The notes: generated from the sequence alone by a model not told the origin. DNA of 44,925 bases from Rickettsiales bacterium (GCA_002689325.1 NZFP01000024.1:1-44925), one strand, 5' to 3'; shown: positions 37,259 to 44,861, numbered from the stretch's first letter. Numbers and translations are program-made.

Positions 37259-38068
37259 ATGAAGAAAATATTCTTTTTAAAATTTTTTCTCTTATTTTTA
37301 ATTTCGCATAATCAACTGTTTTGTAAAGATTTTATTATTTTGCAATCAACCACATCTGCAAGAGATTCAGGACTTTACGATTTCATACTGCCTAATTTTT
37401 TTAAAAAAACACGAATTGACGTTAGGGTAGTCGCTGTAGGTACTGGTCAAGCAATAAAAAATGCTGAAAGGTGTGATGCCGATGTTCTTATTGCTCATCA
37501 TAAAGAGTCAGAGGAGAAATTTTTAGAGGAGGGATATGGAGTTTGGAGGAAAGAATTTATGTATAATGATTTTGTTTTAATCGGTCCAGATTTTGATCCA
37601 GGGAAAGTTAGAGGAAGCCATTCAATAATTAGTGCACTAAAATCTATAAGTAACAACAAGTTTAACTTCATATCAAGAGGTGATGATAGCGGAACACATA
37701 AAAAAGAAGTTTTACTCTGGAGTTCATCTGGCATTAAACCAAACCCAAGAAAAGACAAATGGTATTTATCAGTTGGACAAAGTATGGGTGGTGCAATAAA
37801 TATTGCCGTTAATAAAGAAGCGTATATTTTATCTGATAGGTCAACTTGGCTAAGTTTTAAGAATAAAAAAAACCACGTGATTTTGGTCGAGAATGAGCCA
37901 CTTTTGTATAACTATTATGGTGTCATTCCAGTAAGTCCCAAAAAATGTCCAGATGTAAAATTTGAAAAAGCAAATATTTTTATTAATTGGTTAATTTCCC
38001 CAGAAACATCGCAGTTAATTTCTTCCTACAAGCTTGAAAACCAACAGTTATTCTATCCAGTAAAATAA
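37259..38068 (+). CDS. tupA: tungstate ABC transporter substrate-binding protein
   Basis: TupA is the periplasmic protein that captures tungstate. The 269-aa protein has a signal peptide (about 1-22, FFLLFLISHNQLFC). Next comes the oxyanion-binding start STTSARDSGLYDFILPNF (about 30-47), then VRVVAVGTGQAIKNAERCDADVLIAH (about 54-79, as two adjacent strands), SRGDDSGTHKKE and SVGQSMGGA, all diagnostic for TupA/WtpA-type proteins. The membrane and ATPase partners TupB and TupC, usually next door, are not in this window. The gene is either orphaned or works with a remote transporter. Its promoter must lie inside the divergent hydrolase gene, since only 7 nt separate the two starts. Next on the same strand is a Zur-type site and a zinc-type receptor. 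Confidence 0.82.
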   Translation: MKKIFFLKFFLLFLISHNQLFCKDFIILQSTTSARDSGLYDFILPNFFKKTRIDVRVVAVGTGQAIKNAERCDADVLIAHHKESEEKFLEEGYGVWRKEFMYNDFVLIGPDFDPGKVRGSHSIISALKSISNNKFNFISRGDDSGTHKKEVLLWSSSGIKPNPRKDKWYLSVGQSMGGAINIAVNKEAYILSDRSTWLSFKNKKNHVILVENEPLLYNYYGVIPVSPKKCPDVKFEKANIFINWLISPETSQLISSYKLENQQLFYPVK

Positions 38069-38085
38069 ATCTTGATTTAATTAAG

Positions 38086-38102
38086 ATGTTATATTATAAC
38101 AT
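38086..38102. promoter_or_regulatory. Zur-type operator dyad upstream of the ZnuD-like receptor
   Basis: ATGTTATA-T-TATAACAT is a perfect 8+1+8 palindrome ending 29 nt before the receptor start. It matches the core of the known proteobacterial Zur box (ATGTTATANTATAACAT). It lies in the short tupA-receptor gap where a promoter for the receptor is expected. The match is by eye against the remembered consensus. Confidence 0.72.
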
Positions 38103-38131
38103 TACCTTAATATTTAGGCCAAGGATTTTTA

Positions 38132-40099
38132 TTGATAAAAAAAATTTCACTTTTTTCAGTTTTAATATTGATTTCTAGTATAGCAAAGGCAGAAAAATTA
38201 GAGTCAATTTTTGTTGCACCAGACGTATTTGTAACTTCTAAAATTAAACCTACAAAAGATTTTGAGGCTGAAAGAGGAAATATATTATTTGAAGGTCATG
38301 ACATTGAAAAAAATAGAAAATACTCCGTCGGTGATATGTTACGGGATTTACCTGGTATCTCTTCAACTGGACTTGGAAATGCTTCACGCCCAATAATAAG
38401 AGGCATGGCCAATTCAAGAGTTAAAATTCTTCAGAATAGTAGTAGCACAACAGATGTTTCTGAATTTGGTGAGGATCACATAGTTGGTTATGATCCATTG
38501 CTGATTGACAAAATTGAAATTATTAAAGGTCCTGGAACATTATTATACGGTAATAACGGATTTGCAGGTGTTGTTAATATAATAAATCCTCTTATAGCTA
38601 CGGACAAAATTGTAAGTGACAAAAATGTAGAGGCAAATTTTGGATACACTACATCTGGTGGTGAACTTAAAGGAAGTCTCAAAGCTGGCCATTCAATCGG
38701 AAACTTTACTGTTAGACTAGCTGGTAGTGGACTAAGTTCAGGTCCTTATGATTTAGCAAATACCTCAGATAAACAACCAAATTCCTCAAAATTTATGGCA
38801 TCTGGGGGTGTTGGCTTAACATACAATGATGGTGAGAATTATATTGGGTTTTCTTTTGATAAGCTTGAAGCTGTTTACGGTAATCCTGGTCCTGAAGGTG
38901 AAGAGAACATGACTTCTCTAAACCCAACCAAGAATACAGTTAATTTTCAGTCCTCATTTTCACTTAACAGTACCTACATTAATAAGTTTAACTTACAAGG
39001 AGCAATATCTGAATATAATCATTCTGAAAGAACCGGCTCTGGAAATAACCACAACATTAATTTTTTCAGTGATTTATATGAAATTAAAACCTCTCTCAAT
39101 CACAATTCAATCATTGATACTAACAGCCAAGGGTTGATTGGGTTCCACTTTCAAAATTACGATCAGGGGGCTTTAGGACAAGAGGAAAGTCATTTAGTAC
39201 ATACAAGAACATCTAGTTTTGGATTATTTGCTCTTGAAAGCTTTAATTTTGATTTGTTTGATTTGGATGTCGGAGGTCGTGTAGAATCAGTAAATTTAAA
39301 AAATACTAGCATGGAAAAAGGATTTTTTCCTGGTGCATTTTCTTCAACAATTAAAAAAGAAATTTTTACTAATAACACTGTTTTTGGTGGTTTTGATTTT
39401 ACTGAGAGAGCACCAAATGCAGTTGAGTTATTTGCTAATGGTCCACACCATGCACTAGAGCAATTTGAAGTCGGGGATTCTAATATGGATGTCGAAACCT
39501 CTTATAATTTTTCTCTAGGATATAGTTATAACGATGGTCTTGATACCCTAAAAATTGAAACATACTATAATTATATTGATGATTTTATTGCAGCAGATAG
39601 AGATGGAAATACAACAGAAGTAGAGGGCGAAGATATGAACAATGTTAATTTTTCGCAATACAATGCTCTATTCACTGGTTTAGAAGTCAGTGGTCAGTAT
39701 GCTTTAGCAAAAATCAATGACTTTGATATCATTTCAAATGTTATGATTGATTTCTTGAAAGGTTACCGAAATTCTAATGATAAAGCTTTATCAAGAATCC
39801 CTCAAACAAAGATGAACGTTGGCATTAGGGCTATGAACGAAGATTGGGATGCAAATCTAGCTTACTATCATTATTTTGATAAAGAATTTATAGGACCGTT
39901 TCAAACTAGAACTGGAGGGCACTCAAGATTAGATTTTGATTTAACACGAGACTTTAACTATTCTGATCTTTCAGGTCATTTAATGTTTACAGCTTCAAAT
40001 TTACTTGATGTTGTTGGAAGAAGTCATCTAGAGGCGAAAAAAGCACAAGTACAATTGCCTGGAAGAAGTTTCATGTTTATGCTTAAACTATTTTACTAG
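38132..40099 (+). CDS. ZnuD-like TonB-dependent outer-membrane receptor
   Basis: This 655-aa outer-membrane receptor is predicted to import zinc or a zinc complex using TonB energy. A 20-residue signal peptide (ending SSIAKA) is followed by the plug domain (about 45-155) with the hallmarks VGDMLRDLPGISS, SRPIIRGMANSRVKILQ, DPLLIDKIEIIKGPGTLLYG and GFAGVVNII. The 22-strand barrel follows, ending in Phe-Tyr (MFMLKLFY). The plug sequence is closest to ZnuD-type receptors. His-containing loops (SGNNHNINFF, GPHHALEQ, ESHLVHT) fit metal binding. TTG 38132 is chosen as start because AAGGA sits 6 nt upstream and the signal peptide begins there. The upstream Zur-type dyad independently supports zinc control. 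Confidence 0.8.
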   Translation: MIKKISLFSVLILISSIAKAEKLESIFVAPDVFVTSKIKPTKDFEAERGNILFEGHDIEKNRKYSVGDMLRDLPGISSTGLGNASRPIIRGMANSRVKILQNSSSTTDVSEFGEDHIVGYDPLLIDKIEIIKGPGTLLYGNNGFAGVVNIINPLIATDKIVSDKNVEANFGYTTSGGELKGSLKAGHSIGNFTVRLAGSGLSSGPYDLANTSDKQPNSSKFMASGGVGLTYNDGENYIGFSFDKLEAVYGNPGPEGEENMTSLNPTKNTVNFQSSFSLNSTYINKFNLQGAISEYNHSERTGSGNNHNINFFSDLYEIKTSLNHNSIIDTNSQGLIGFHFQNYDQGALGQEESHLVHTRTSSFGLFALESFNFDLFDLDVGGRVESVNLKNTSMEKGFFPGAFSSTIKKEIFTNNTVFGGFDFTERAPNAVELFANGPHHALEQFEVGDSNMDVETSYNFSLGYSYNDGLDTLKIETYYNYIDDFIAADRDGNTTEVEGEDMNNVNFSQYNALFTGLEVSGQYALAKINDFDIISNVMIDFLKGYRNSNDKALSRIPQTKMNVGIRAMNEDWDANLAYYHYFDKEFIGPFQTRTGGHSRLDFDLTRDFNYSDLSGHLMFTASNLLDVVGRSHLEAKKAQVQLPGRSFMFMLKLFY

Positions 40100-40198
40100 T
40101 AAAAAAAGTATTCTTTTAAGTAAATTTATTTAGCTTTAGATTACTTGTTTGTTTTCTCAAAATATTGTCTTATTTAGATTATAAGTTACTATACTAAA

Positions 40199-40273
40199 AT
40201 GACTCTAGTTGAGATTTTAGTTGTTGTGGGGATGTGGCTCCTCGTTTTCGTACTTTATAAAAAGTTAAAATAA
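40199..40273 (+). CDS. 24-aa membrane microprotein, TAATG-coupled to the MORN-repeat gene
   Basis: This frame, far below usual size limits, starts ATG 40199 and ends TAA 40271-40273. The last A is the first base of the next gene's ATG (TAATG), the arrangement seen in coupled gene pairs in this genome. The peptide has one membrane segment preceded by TLVEILVVV and followed by a basic tail YKKLK. That N-terminus matches the conserved core of type IV prepilins (after the Gly-Phe cleavage pair, absent here). It is either a genuine microprotein or a leader that tunes the next gene. No Shine-Dalgarno is visible; a TATACT at 40190-40195 may serve a near-leaderless transcript. Confidence 0.4.
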   Translation: MTLVEILVVVGMWLLVFVLYKKLK

Positions 40274-40806
40274 TGATTTGTGACAAGATAAAATTAAGTA
40301 TTATTTTTATATTTTTTTTAATTTCTTTTTCTGTGCATTCTAATGTTGAAATTAATTCTTGGAATGAACTAACAAAAAGAGGAAATACTTTTTACACTAA
40401 GACTGATGATAAACCTTTTACAGGAATATTGAAAAACTTTCATGAATCAGGTTCTGTTTCTCTAATTGATCATTTTAAAAACGGTAAACAACATGGTGAT
40501 TTTAAAACATTTCATGAAAATGGTGAAATTTCAATGAAAGGACAGTTTTTTGAAGGAAAAAAAACTGGTGATTGGTTTGAGTTTCATGATGATGGATCAG
40601 TATATTGGAAATTAAGTTATATAGATGGCAAAATTAAAGATGGCTTATTTCAGATGTTTCATAAGAATGGACAAATAAGTTCAGAAGTAAATTACAAGAA
40701 TGATAAACCGAGTTCTAATTGGACATACTACGATGAAAATGGTGAAGTAGAGAGAATTGACATTTATCGAAATGGTAAATTTTTTTACGAAAAACATCTA
40801 AAGTGA
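40273..40806 (+). CDS. secreted MORN-repeat (YwqK-like) protein
   Basis: This 177-aa protein has a signal peptide (about 8-23, SIIFIFFLISFSVHS). Four to five MORN_2-type repeats of about 22 residues follow: GILKNFHESGSVSLIDHFKNG, GDFKTFHENGEISMKGQFFEG, GDWFEFHDDGSVYWKLSYIDG, GLFQMFHKNGQISSEVNYKND and NWTYYDENGEVERIDIYRNG (each is one repeat of 20-21 residues). This family is labelled YwqK-like 'antitoxin' in databases, but here it is simply an exported repeat protein; no toxin partner is visible. MORN_2 repeats form an extended beta-hairpin sheet and may bind lipid or protein. It is coupled to the preceding microORF. Confidence 0.75.
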   Translation: MICDKIKLSIIFIFFLISFSVHSNVEINSWNELTKRGNTFYTKTDDKPFTGILKNFHESGSVSLIDHFKNGKQHGDFKTFHENGEISMKGQFFEGKKTGDWFEFHDDGSVYWKLSYIDGKIKDGLFQMFHKNGQISSEVNYKNDKPSSNWTYYDENGEVERIDIYRNGKFFYEKHLK

Positions 40807-40869
40807 ATAACTTGATTACAATATAAGCAAAATAATTTATATAGGCATGGTGTTTGCAAAAAGATCTAT

Positions 40870-41007
40870 ATGAATATTTTTGCAAAATATATTGATGACG
40901 TTAAAGAAAACCATGGAATCTTTAGTTATTGCCAAATTGATCAATACACCATAGGTCTTACTTGGTTAACATCCATAACTACCAAAAAATTTTTTAAATG
41001 GACATGA
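40870..41007 (+). pseudogene. 5' fragment of an FkbM-type methyltransferase gene (duplicate of the gene at 41882)
   Basis: The 45-codon frame starting at 40870 is a clear relative of the first 33 codons of the intact FkbM gene at 41882: KYIDDVKENHGIFSYCQIDQY against KYIGEVKGKHGVFSFCQFDKY (one stretch each). The base match is high and extends a little upstream (AAAGATCTATATGAATA against AAAAATCTTTATGAATA). After ITIGL-like residues the frame diverges for about 40 nt. ATGAGAGAG then recurs at 41004, as in the functional gene (MREYG), but is followed by a stop. No methyltransferase fold remains, so this is a decayed copy or a silent cassette. It lies upstream of the GT25 gene, so the GT25 gene is bracketed by FkbM-derived sequence. 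Confidence 0.75.
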
Positions 41008-41043
41008 GAGAGCCTGGCAAATAATTGAAAAGATTTAAGTAAT

Positions 41044-41857
41044 ATGGAAAAATTTTATATAAACGTAAAATCAGATGTAAGAAGAAAAAAAGAATTCGAA
41101 AAAAACAATAAATACATCTTGAATAAAAATCATATTTTTAAAAGATTTTGCGCAATAACCCCTAAAAATGAAAAAGTCAGAAATTTAAAAAGTAATTTAT
41201 TACCTCTAGAAAGATCAATTTTCTTAAGCCATTATGAACTACTCAAACAACAACTAAAAAGTAACAGTCATCTTTGGGTATGTGAAGATGATACATATCT
41301 TGATAAACATACTTTTAATTCGCTTAATAAAACAAATATTGATGCATATGATTGGGATATAATTTTTACTGATGTTGGTATCGGTGATATCAGTAATATG
41401 CTTTTTTTGTTCGATTATAAAAAAAAAAACCTCTAAGGAAAAAAGTATTCTAATTGATTTAACAAAGTTTAGATTTTTTTGTGCAAATTCCTACATAATA
41501 AATAAAAATTCAAAAAAAAAGCTACTTGAGATTTATGAAAAAAATATTGAAGGTAGTGTTAATTATATGCCAGATTTATTTTTTCAGAAATTAACAAAGA
41601 ACGGTTTGATTAAGTCGTTATGTTTTTTTCCTTTTATAAGCTTCTCTAATTTTAAAACTACTAAGTCAGGTGTTCACAATAATAGAGAAAATGAGGTTTT
41701 TTTATTTTTTAAGAAATTGATGTATCACAATACTAATCTTAATGAATTAAATAATAGAATTGATAAATTTGAGCATAAATTTCCACGTGATAACTATGCT
41801 CATTCAATTTCAAGACTTATTGGGATGATGTTGAATAAAGAGTTCTCTGGATACTAA
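41044..41857 (+). pseudogene. GT25-like (LPS biosynthesis) glycosyltransferase, broken by one surplus A
   Basis: GT25 enzymes add sugars to surface glycans. The first frame (41044-41436) has KFYINVKSDVRRKKEF at the N-terminus and the GT25 core LSHYELLKQQ...HLWVCEDDTYL (EDD at about residues 80-82). It ends just after a run of eleven As at 41419-41429. The other frame continues without a gap as KKKTSKEKSILIDLTKF, CANSYIINKNSKKKLLEIY, a GT25-like acceptor-side segment, and MPDLFFQKL to 41857. Taking out one A gives 270 aa, a normal length. The rest of the reading frame is clean, suggesting recent damage, slippage rescue, or a mis-called run. The neighbours are an FkbM fragment and an intact FkbM methyltransferase. 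Confidence 0.72.
41419..41429 (+). repeat. poly(A) tract of 11 at the GT25 frameshift
   Basis: This is an eleven-A run; ten As would join the two halves as FDYKKKTSKEK. It is the same class of one-base excess as in metF and murD, and in an accessory gene could serve as a phase-variation switch. Confidence 0.85.
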
Positions 41858-41881
41858 CAAAAAACTTTAAGAAAAATCTTT

Positions 41882-42736
41882 ATGAATAATCTTGTAAAAT
41901 ATATTGGTGAAGTTAAGGGAAAGCATGGAGTTTTTAGTTTTTGTCAGTTTGACAAATATATAGGCCTTTCTATGAGAGAGTATGGTGAGTTTTCAGAAAT
42001 TGAATTGTCACTTATGTCTAAGTTCATTATGAAAGACGATGTAGTTTTTGATATAGGTGCAAATATTGGTGCTTTTACAGTTCCTTTTGCGAAAAAAGTT
42101 GGAGAACGTGGTGAGGTATATGCTTTTGAACCACAAAAATTAATTTATGAGATTTTACAAGATAATGTTAATAAGAATAAGCTTAAGAATGTCAGGGTTT
42201 TAAACGTTGGTGTTGGCAAAAAAGAAGAAGTACTAGAATTAAATGATATTGATTATTCAAAAGTTGGAAATTTTGGTGGTGTAAGCTTTAAATATGAGAG
42301 TAGTTCTTTTACAAAAAATATTAAGGATAAAAAGTATAAAGTTAAGATTACATATCTTGATAAATTAACTGAAATTAAAAAGTGTGATTTTGTTAAAATA
42401 GATGTTGAGCTTATGGAGTTAGATGTTTTAACAGGAGGTATAAATTTTTTAAAAAAATTTAGGCCAATTTTGTGGATTGAAAATCACCAAAAATATCCCA
42501 ATAAAATAAACAAATTTTTACTTAAAAATGATTATAATCCATATTGGGTATACTCAAAAGCTTTTAACGAATCTAATTATTTTTTAAACGACAATAATTA
42601 TTATGGTGAACTCGCAACATTAAATACTTTAGCTATTCCAAAAGAAGATTACAGGTTCTCCATGGATAAAAAATTCGATAAAATAATAGATTCTTATACA
42701 AAACCCATAACATTATTAGGGAAACAAATTAAATAA
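41882..42736 (+). CDS. FkbM-family SAM-dependent methyltransferase
   Basis: FkbM methyltransferases O-methylate sugars or natural products, and in marine bacteria often decorate surface glycans. The 284-aa protein has the SAM motif VVFDIGANIGAFTVPFA (about 55-71), the motif II region GEVYAFEPQKLIYEIL (about 78-93), the FkbM segment VRVLNVGVGKKEE, KITYLDKLTEI, FVKIDVELMELDVLTGG (about 176-192) and PILWIENH. The start ATG 41882 lies 24 nt after the GT25 stop, and a related but broken copy of its 5' end lies at 40870. It and the GT25 gene probably act on the same glycan. No signal peptide; cytoplasmic. Confidence 0.82.
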   Translation: MNNLVKYIGEVKGKHGVFSFCQFDKYIGLSMREYGEFSEIELSLMSKFIMKDDVVFDIGANIGAFTVPFAKKVGERGEVYAFEPQKLIYEILQDNVNKNKLKNVRVLNVGVGKKEEVLELNDIDYSKVGNFGGVSFKYESSSFTKNIKDKKYKVKITYLDKLTEIKKCDFVKIDVELMELDVLTGGINFLKKFRPILWIENHQKYPNKINKFLLKNDYNPYWVYSKAFNESNYFLNDNNYYGELATLNTLAIPKEDYRFSMDKKFDKIIDSYTKPITLLGKQIK

Positions 42737-42786
42737 CTTAAAAAAACATAGATGAATTTAAAGTTGATTCGTGATATTGATTATTT

Positions 42787-43089
42787 ATGTTATTTAGAGT
42801 TTTATTGTGCTTAGTCTACTTAATTACATTAGAGATAAGCGTTGCTGCCTCTTTTGAACATAATAATGATAGTAATATTTGTTCACAAGATAAAGAATCT
42901 GAAAAAAACTTAAATTGTGATTATCACTGTATTTCTCAGAGTGTGATTGATGATATCTGGTTGGATCCTGAAAAAAATAATTTTGATGACATATCTAAAT
43001 TAAATATTCAACTTATAAAAAGTTATAGTTATTTTCATTTAACAATTTTCCCCCGAACAACCTCGCCTCCTATTTCTTTCCTGATTTAA
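42787..43089 (+). CDS. small secreted Cys/His protein, possible metal-related partner of the next gene
   Basis: This 100-aa protein has a signal peptide (about 1-20, LLCLVYLITLEISVAAS) and a short mature part with NICSQDKESEKNLNCDYHCI, giving three cysteines and a histidine in a C-x(n)-C-D-Y-H-C arrangement (Cys32, Cys43, Cys47). It ends in a proline-rich tail FPRTTSPPISFLI. The layout is like that of small exported metal-response proteins (DUF2946/CopL-like), though I cannot assign a family. It is followed after 32 nt by the Met-rich barrel gene, and the two are probably co-transcribed. Confidence 0.5.
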   Translation: MLFRVLLCLVYLITLEISVAASFEHNNDSNICSQDKESEKNLNCDYHCISQSVIDDIWLDPEKNNFDDISKLNIQLIKSYSYFHLTIFPRTTSPPISFLI

Positions 43090-43110
43090 AAAATACTAAT
43101 TTAAACAACT

Positions 43111-43116
43111 AGGAGG
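43111..43116 (+). promoter_or_regulatory. consensus Shine-Dalgarno of the Met-rich barrel gene
   Basis: AGGAGG is 5 nt before ATG 43122. A full consensus site is rare in this window, fixes the start, and implies high translation of the barrel protein. Confidence 0.85.
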
Positions 43117-43121
43117 TTTTA

Positions 43122-44144
43122 ATGATTATTCTTTTAATCATAATAATAACTATTAATTTTAAAAGCCTATCAGCAGATGAAAAAATATTTGCTGATTCCC
43201 ACGGTCCCATATCTATTATGGGAGACCATGTTCATAAGCAAAATGAGTATATGTTCTCATATCGCTTTATGAAGATGGATATGAAAAACCTATTTCAGGG
43301 TAATAATAAAATAAGTAAGGTTCATTCAATGTCATCACCAAATGGTGCTAGTAATAGTTCCGGAACTTACATGAACGCCCCTGACTCAATGTCAATGGAT
43401 ATGCATATGTTTGGAGCAATGTATGCTCCATCAGATTATCTTACGTTAATGTTAATGGGAAGTTATCATAACAAAGAAATGACACTTCAAAGAATGCCAA
43501 TGGCGGGAGGAAAAAAGTTTGATGTGAATTCCTCTGGATTTGGTGATATGAGACTTACATTTCTTTCTAAAATTCAAGATAAAAAAGAATGGAAAAACCA
43601 CGTTGGTTTGGGTGTAAGTATCCCAACAGGTAGTATTAATAAAAGAGATGTGACACCTATGTCAAGTGATGCGAGACTTGGATATACAATGCAGAACGGG
43701 ACAGGAACCTATGATACCTTCCTTTTATTGAATAATCTTAATGAATTTGGAAAACTTAAGGTTGGAGAACAGTTTTTGTTTAAATTACCCGTTTCTCGAA
43801 AAAATGACAATGGTTATAAATACGGAGAGGATATTGGTTTTAATCTTTGGGTTTCGTATAGGTTTTTTCAATATTTAAGTGGTTCCTTAAGGATTAACTA
43901 TCAATATAAGGGAGAAATGAAAGGCTTTGATAATGAAATGAATAAGAGAATGAGTCCTGCAATGGATTCAAAGAATCAGGGTTTTAACAAAGTAAACCTG
44001 GGTTTAGGGTTTAACTTTATTAACGACAATACCTATTTTAAAAACAATAGGCTTGCTGCTGAATTTTTAATCCCCATTTACAGAGACTACAATGGTATCC
44101 AGATGGCTGATAGTTTCAGTTTTGTGTTAGGCTGGCAGTATTAA
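43122..44144 (+). CDS. methionine-rich outer-membrane beta-barrel protein, possible copper-related
   Basis: This 340-aa protein has a signal peptide (about 1-18, ending LSADEK). A beta-barrel follows with alternating hydrophobic strands that end in an aromatic residue (SFVLGWQY). It has about 26 methionines (near 8%, roughly three times usual), clustered with His in the N-terminal half: MGDHVHKQNEYMFSYRFMKM (20 residues), MSMDMHMFGAMYAP, LMLMGSYHNKEM and LQRMPMAGGKK, then KRMSPAMDS near the end. Met/His clusters of this type bind Cu(I). The family resembles uncharacterised 'transporter' barrels found beside copper-resistance genes. This is an inference from composition and context, since no copper ATPase or oxidase is in the window. 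Confidence 0.55.
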   Translation: MIILLIIIITINFKSLSADEKIFADSHGPISIMGDHVHKQNEYMFSYRFMKMDMKNLFQGNNKISKVHSMSSPNGASNSSGTYMNAPDSMSMDMHMFGAMYAPSDYLTLMLMGSYHNKEMTLQRMPMAGGKKFDVNSSGFGDMRLTFLSKIQDKKEWKNHVGLGVSIPTGSINKRDVTPMSSDARLGYTMQNGTGTYDTFLLLNNLNEFGKLKVGEQFLFKLPVSRKNDNGYKYGEDIGFNLWVSYRFFQYLSGSLRINYQYKGEMKGFDNEMNKRMSPAMDSKNQGFNKVNLGLGFNFINDNTYFKNNRLAAEFLIPIYRDYNGIQMADSFSFVLGWQY

Positions 44145-44151
44145 AATTTAG

Positions 44152-44358
44152 TTATTCAGATAATTTTAAATTAACAGCAGAGAACTTACCGTTGTTCTCT
44201 TCGACCTCGTAACTTAGCTTCTGACCTTCAGATAAAGAGCTAACACCAGATTTTTCGAGAGCAGTGTAGTGAACGAAAACATCTTTTTCACCTTCGTCAG
44301 GTGTGATGAATCCGTAACCCTTGGTAGAACTAAACCATTTAACTTTTCCTGTCTTCAT
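44152..44358 (-). CDS. cspA: cold-shock domain protein (CspA family)
   Basis: This 68-aa single cold-shock domain protein binds single-stranded RNA and DNA and acts as an RNA chaperone. RNP1 is KGYGFI (13-18) and RNP2 is VFVHY (27-31), with the N-terminal [10 protein letters not shown] and acidic loop PDEGEKD typical of the family. The base composition of the coding part is visibly less AT-rich than its neighbours, as expected for a highly expressed gene. It converges on the barrel gene with a 7-nt gap. GAAGAAAG just upstream of ATG 44358 may serve as a weak Shine-Dalgarno. Which Csp paralogue it is cannot be said. Confidence 0.94.
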   Translation of the reverse strand: MKTGKVKWFSSTKGYGFITPDEGEKDVFVHYTALEKSGVSSLSEGQKLSYEVEENNGKFSAVNLKLSE

Positions 44359-44736
44359 ATTATTCTTTCTTCATATTTAATATTGAAATTGGCGCTGACA
44401 TAATAGAATATTGTAATTAAAATCAAAATATCAACTTAATCTCAGTAACCTGAAGAATATAACAAAAACTTATAATTGCAAGCAATCAAAAAAATATTAT
44501 TGTAATCTTGGATAGGAAATTTATTAACAAAAAAGGTGTGTGATTGAAAATTCAATTTTTATAAAATTATATATAAAAGATTAATGTAATTTTTTTTTTT
44601 CACTGAAACTAATGTTTTGATTAATATATTTGTATAAAAATCATTTTTGATTTTGATTTTTTCATTTGCCTTTTTCATCATATTAAGAAATGAGCAAAAT
44701 TTTTTCTAATTACTGGCTCGCAGGTATAATAACAAA

Positions 44737-44762
44737 CAAGGGCGAACAATTGCCCGCCCTTG
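44737..44762 (-). terminator. 8-bp GC-rich hairpin, possible terminator for a minus-strand transcript entering from the right
   Basis: CAAGGGCG (44737-44744) pairs perfectly with CGCCCTTG (44755-44762) around a 10-nt loop. On the minus strand the stem is followed by TTTGTTATT, a weak U-rich tail; on the plus strand no T run follows. It would end a transcript starting beyond 44762, possibly an RNA or gene outside the window. Confidence 0.45.
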
Positions 44763-44824
44763 CCGATGAGACTTCTGTGTCTCGGTGTTTGGTCTAAGAC
44801 TCTTTATATCTGGGACTTTCTCAA

Positions 44825-44848
44825 AAAGTGTATTGCAAAGTGTATTGC
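44825..44848. repeat. tandem direct repeat AAAGTGTATTGC x2
   Basis: Two exact 12-bp copies lie head to tail in non-coding DNA. 13 bases after them comes a second, different pair. Such iterons are typical of protein-binding sites; the binding protein is unknown. Confidence 0.7.
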
Positions 44849-44861
44849 AAATGAGTGTTTT

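Noticed and set aside
40273-40806. MORN-repeat protein as an antitoxin of a toxin-antitoxin pair
   Set aside because: It has a signal peptide and no adjacent toxin; the YwqK 'antitoxin' label is a database name, not supported here.
44559-44681. 40-codon minus-strand frame upstream of cspA
   Set aside because: It begins MMKKANEK and is lysine/isoleucine-rich, as random AT-rich DNA gives; no Shine-Dalgarno, no recognisable pattern, and it contains an 11-A tract. Not called as a gene.
44700-44800. tRNA or tmRNA gene suggested by the GC-rich hairpins
   Set aside because: No acceptor stem with TTCRA/T-loop, anticodon arm or CCA can be laid out, and no tag-peptide frame is visible.
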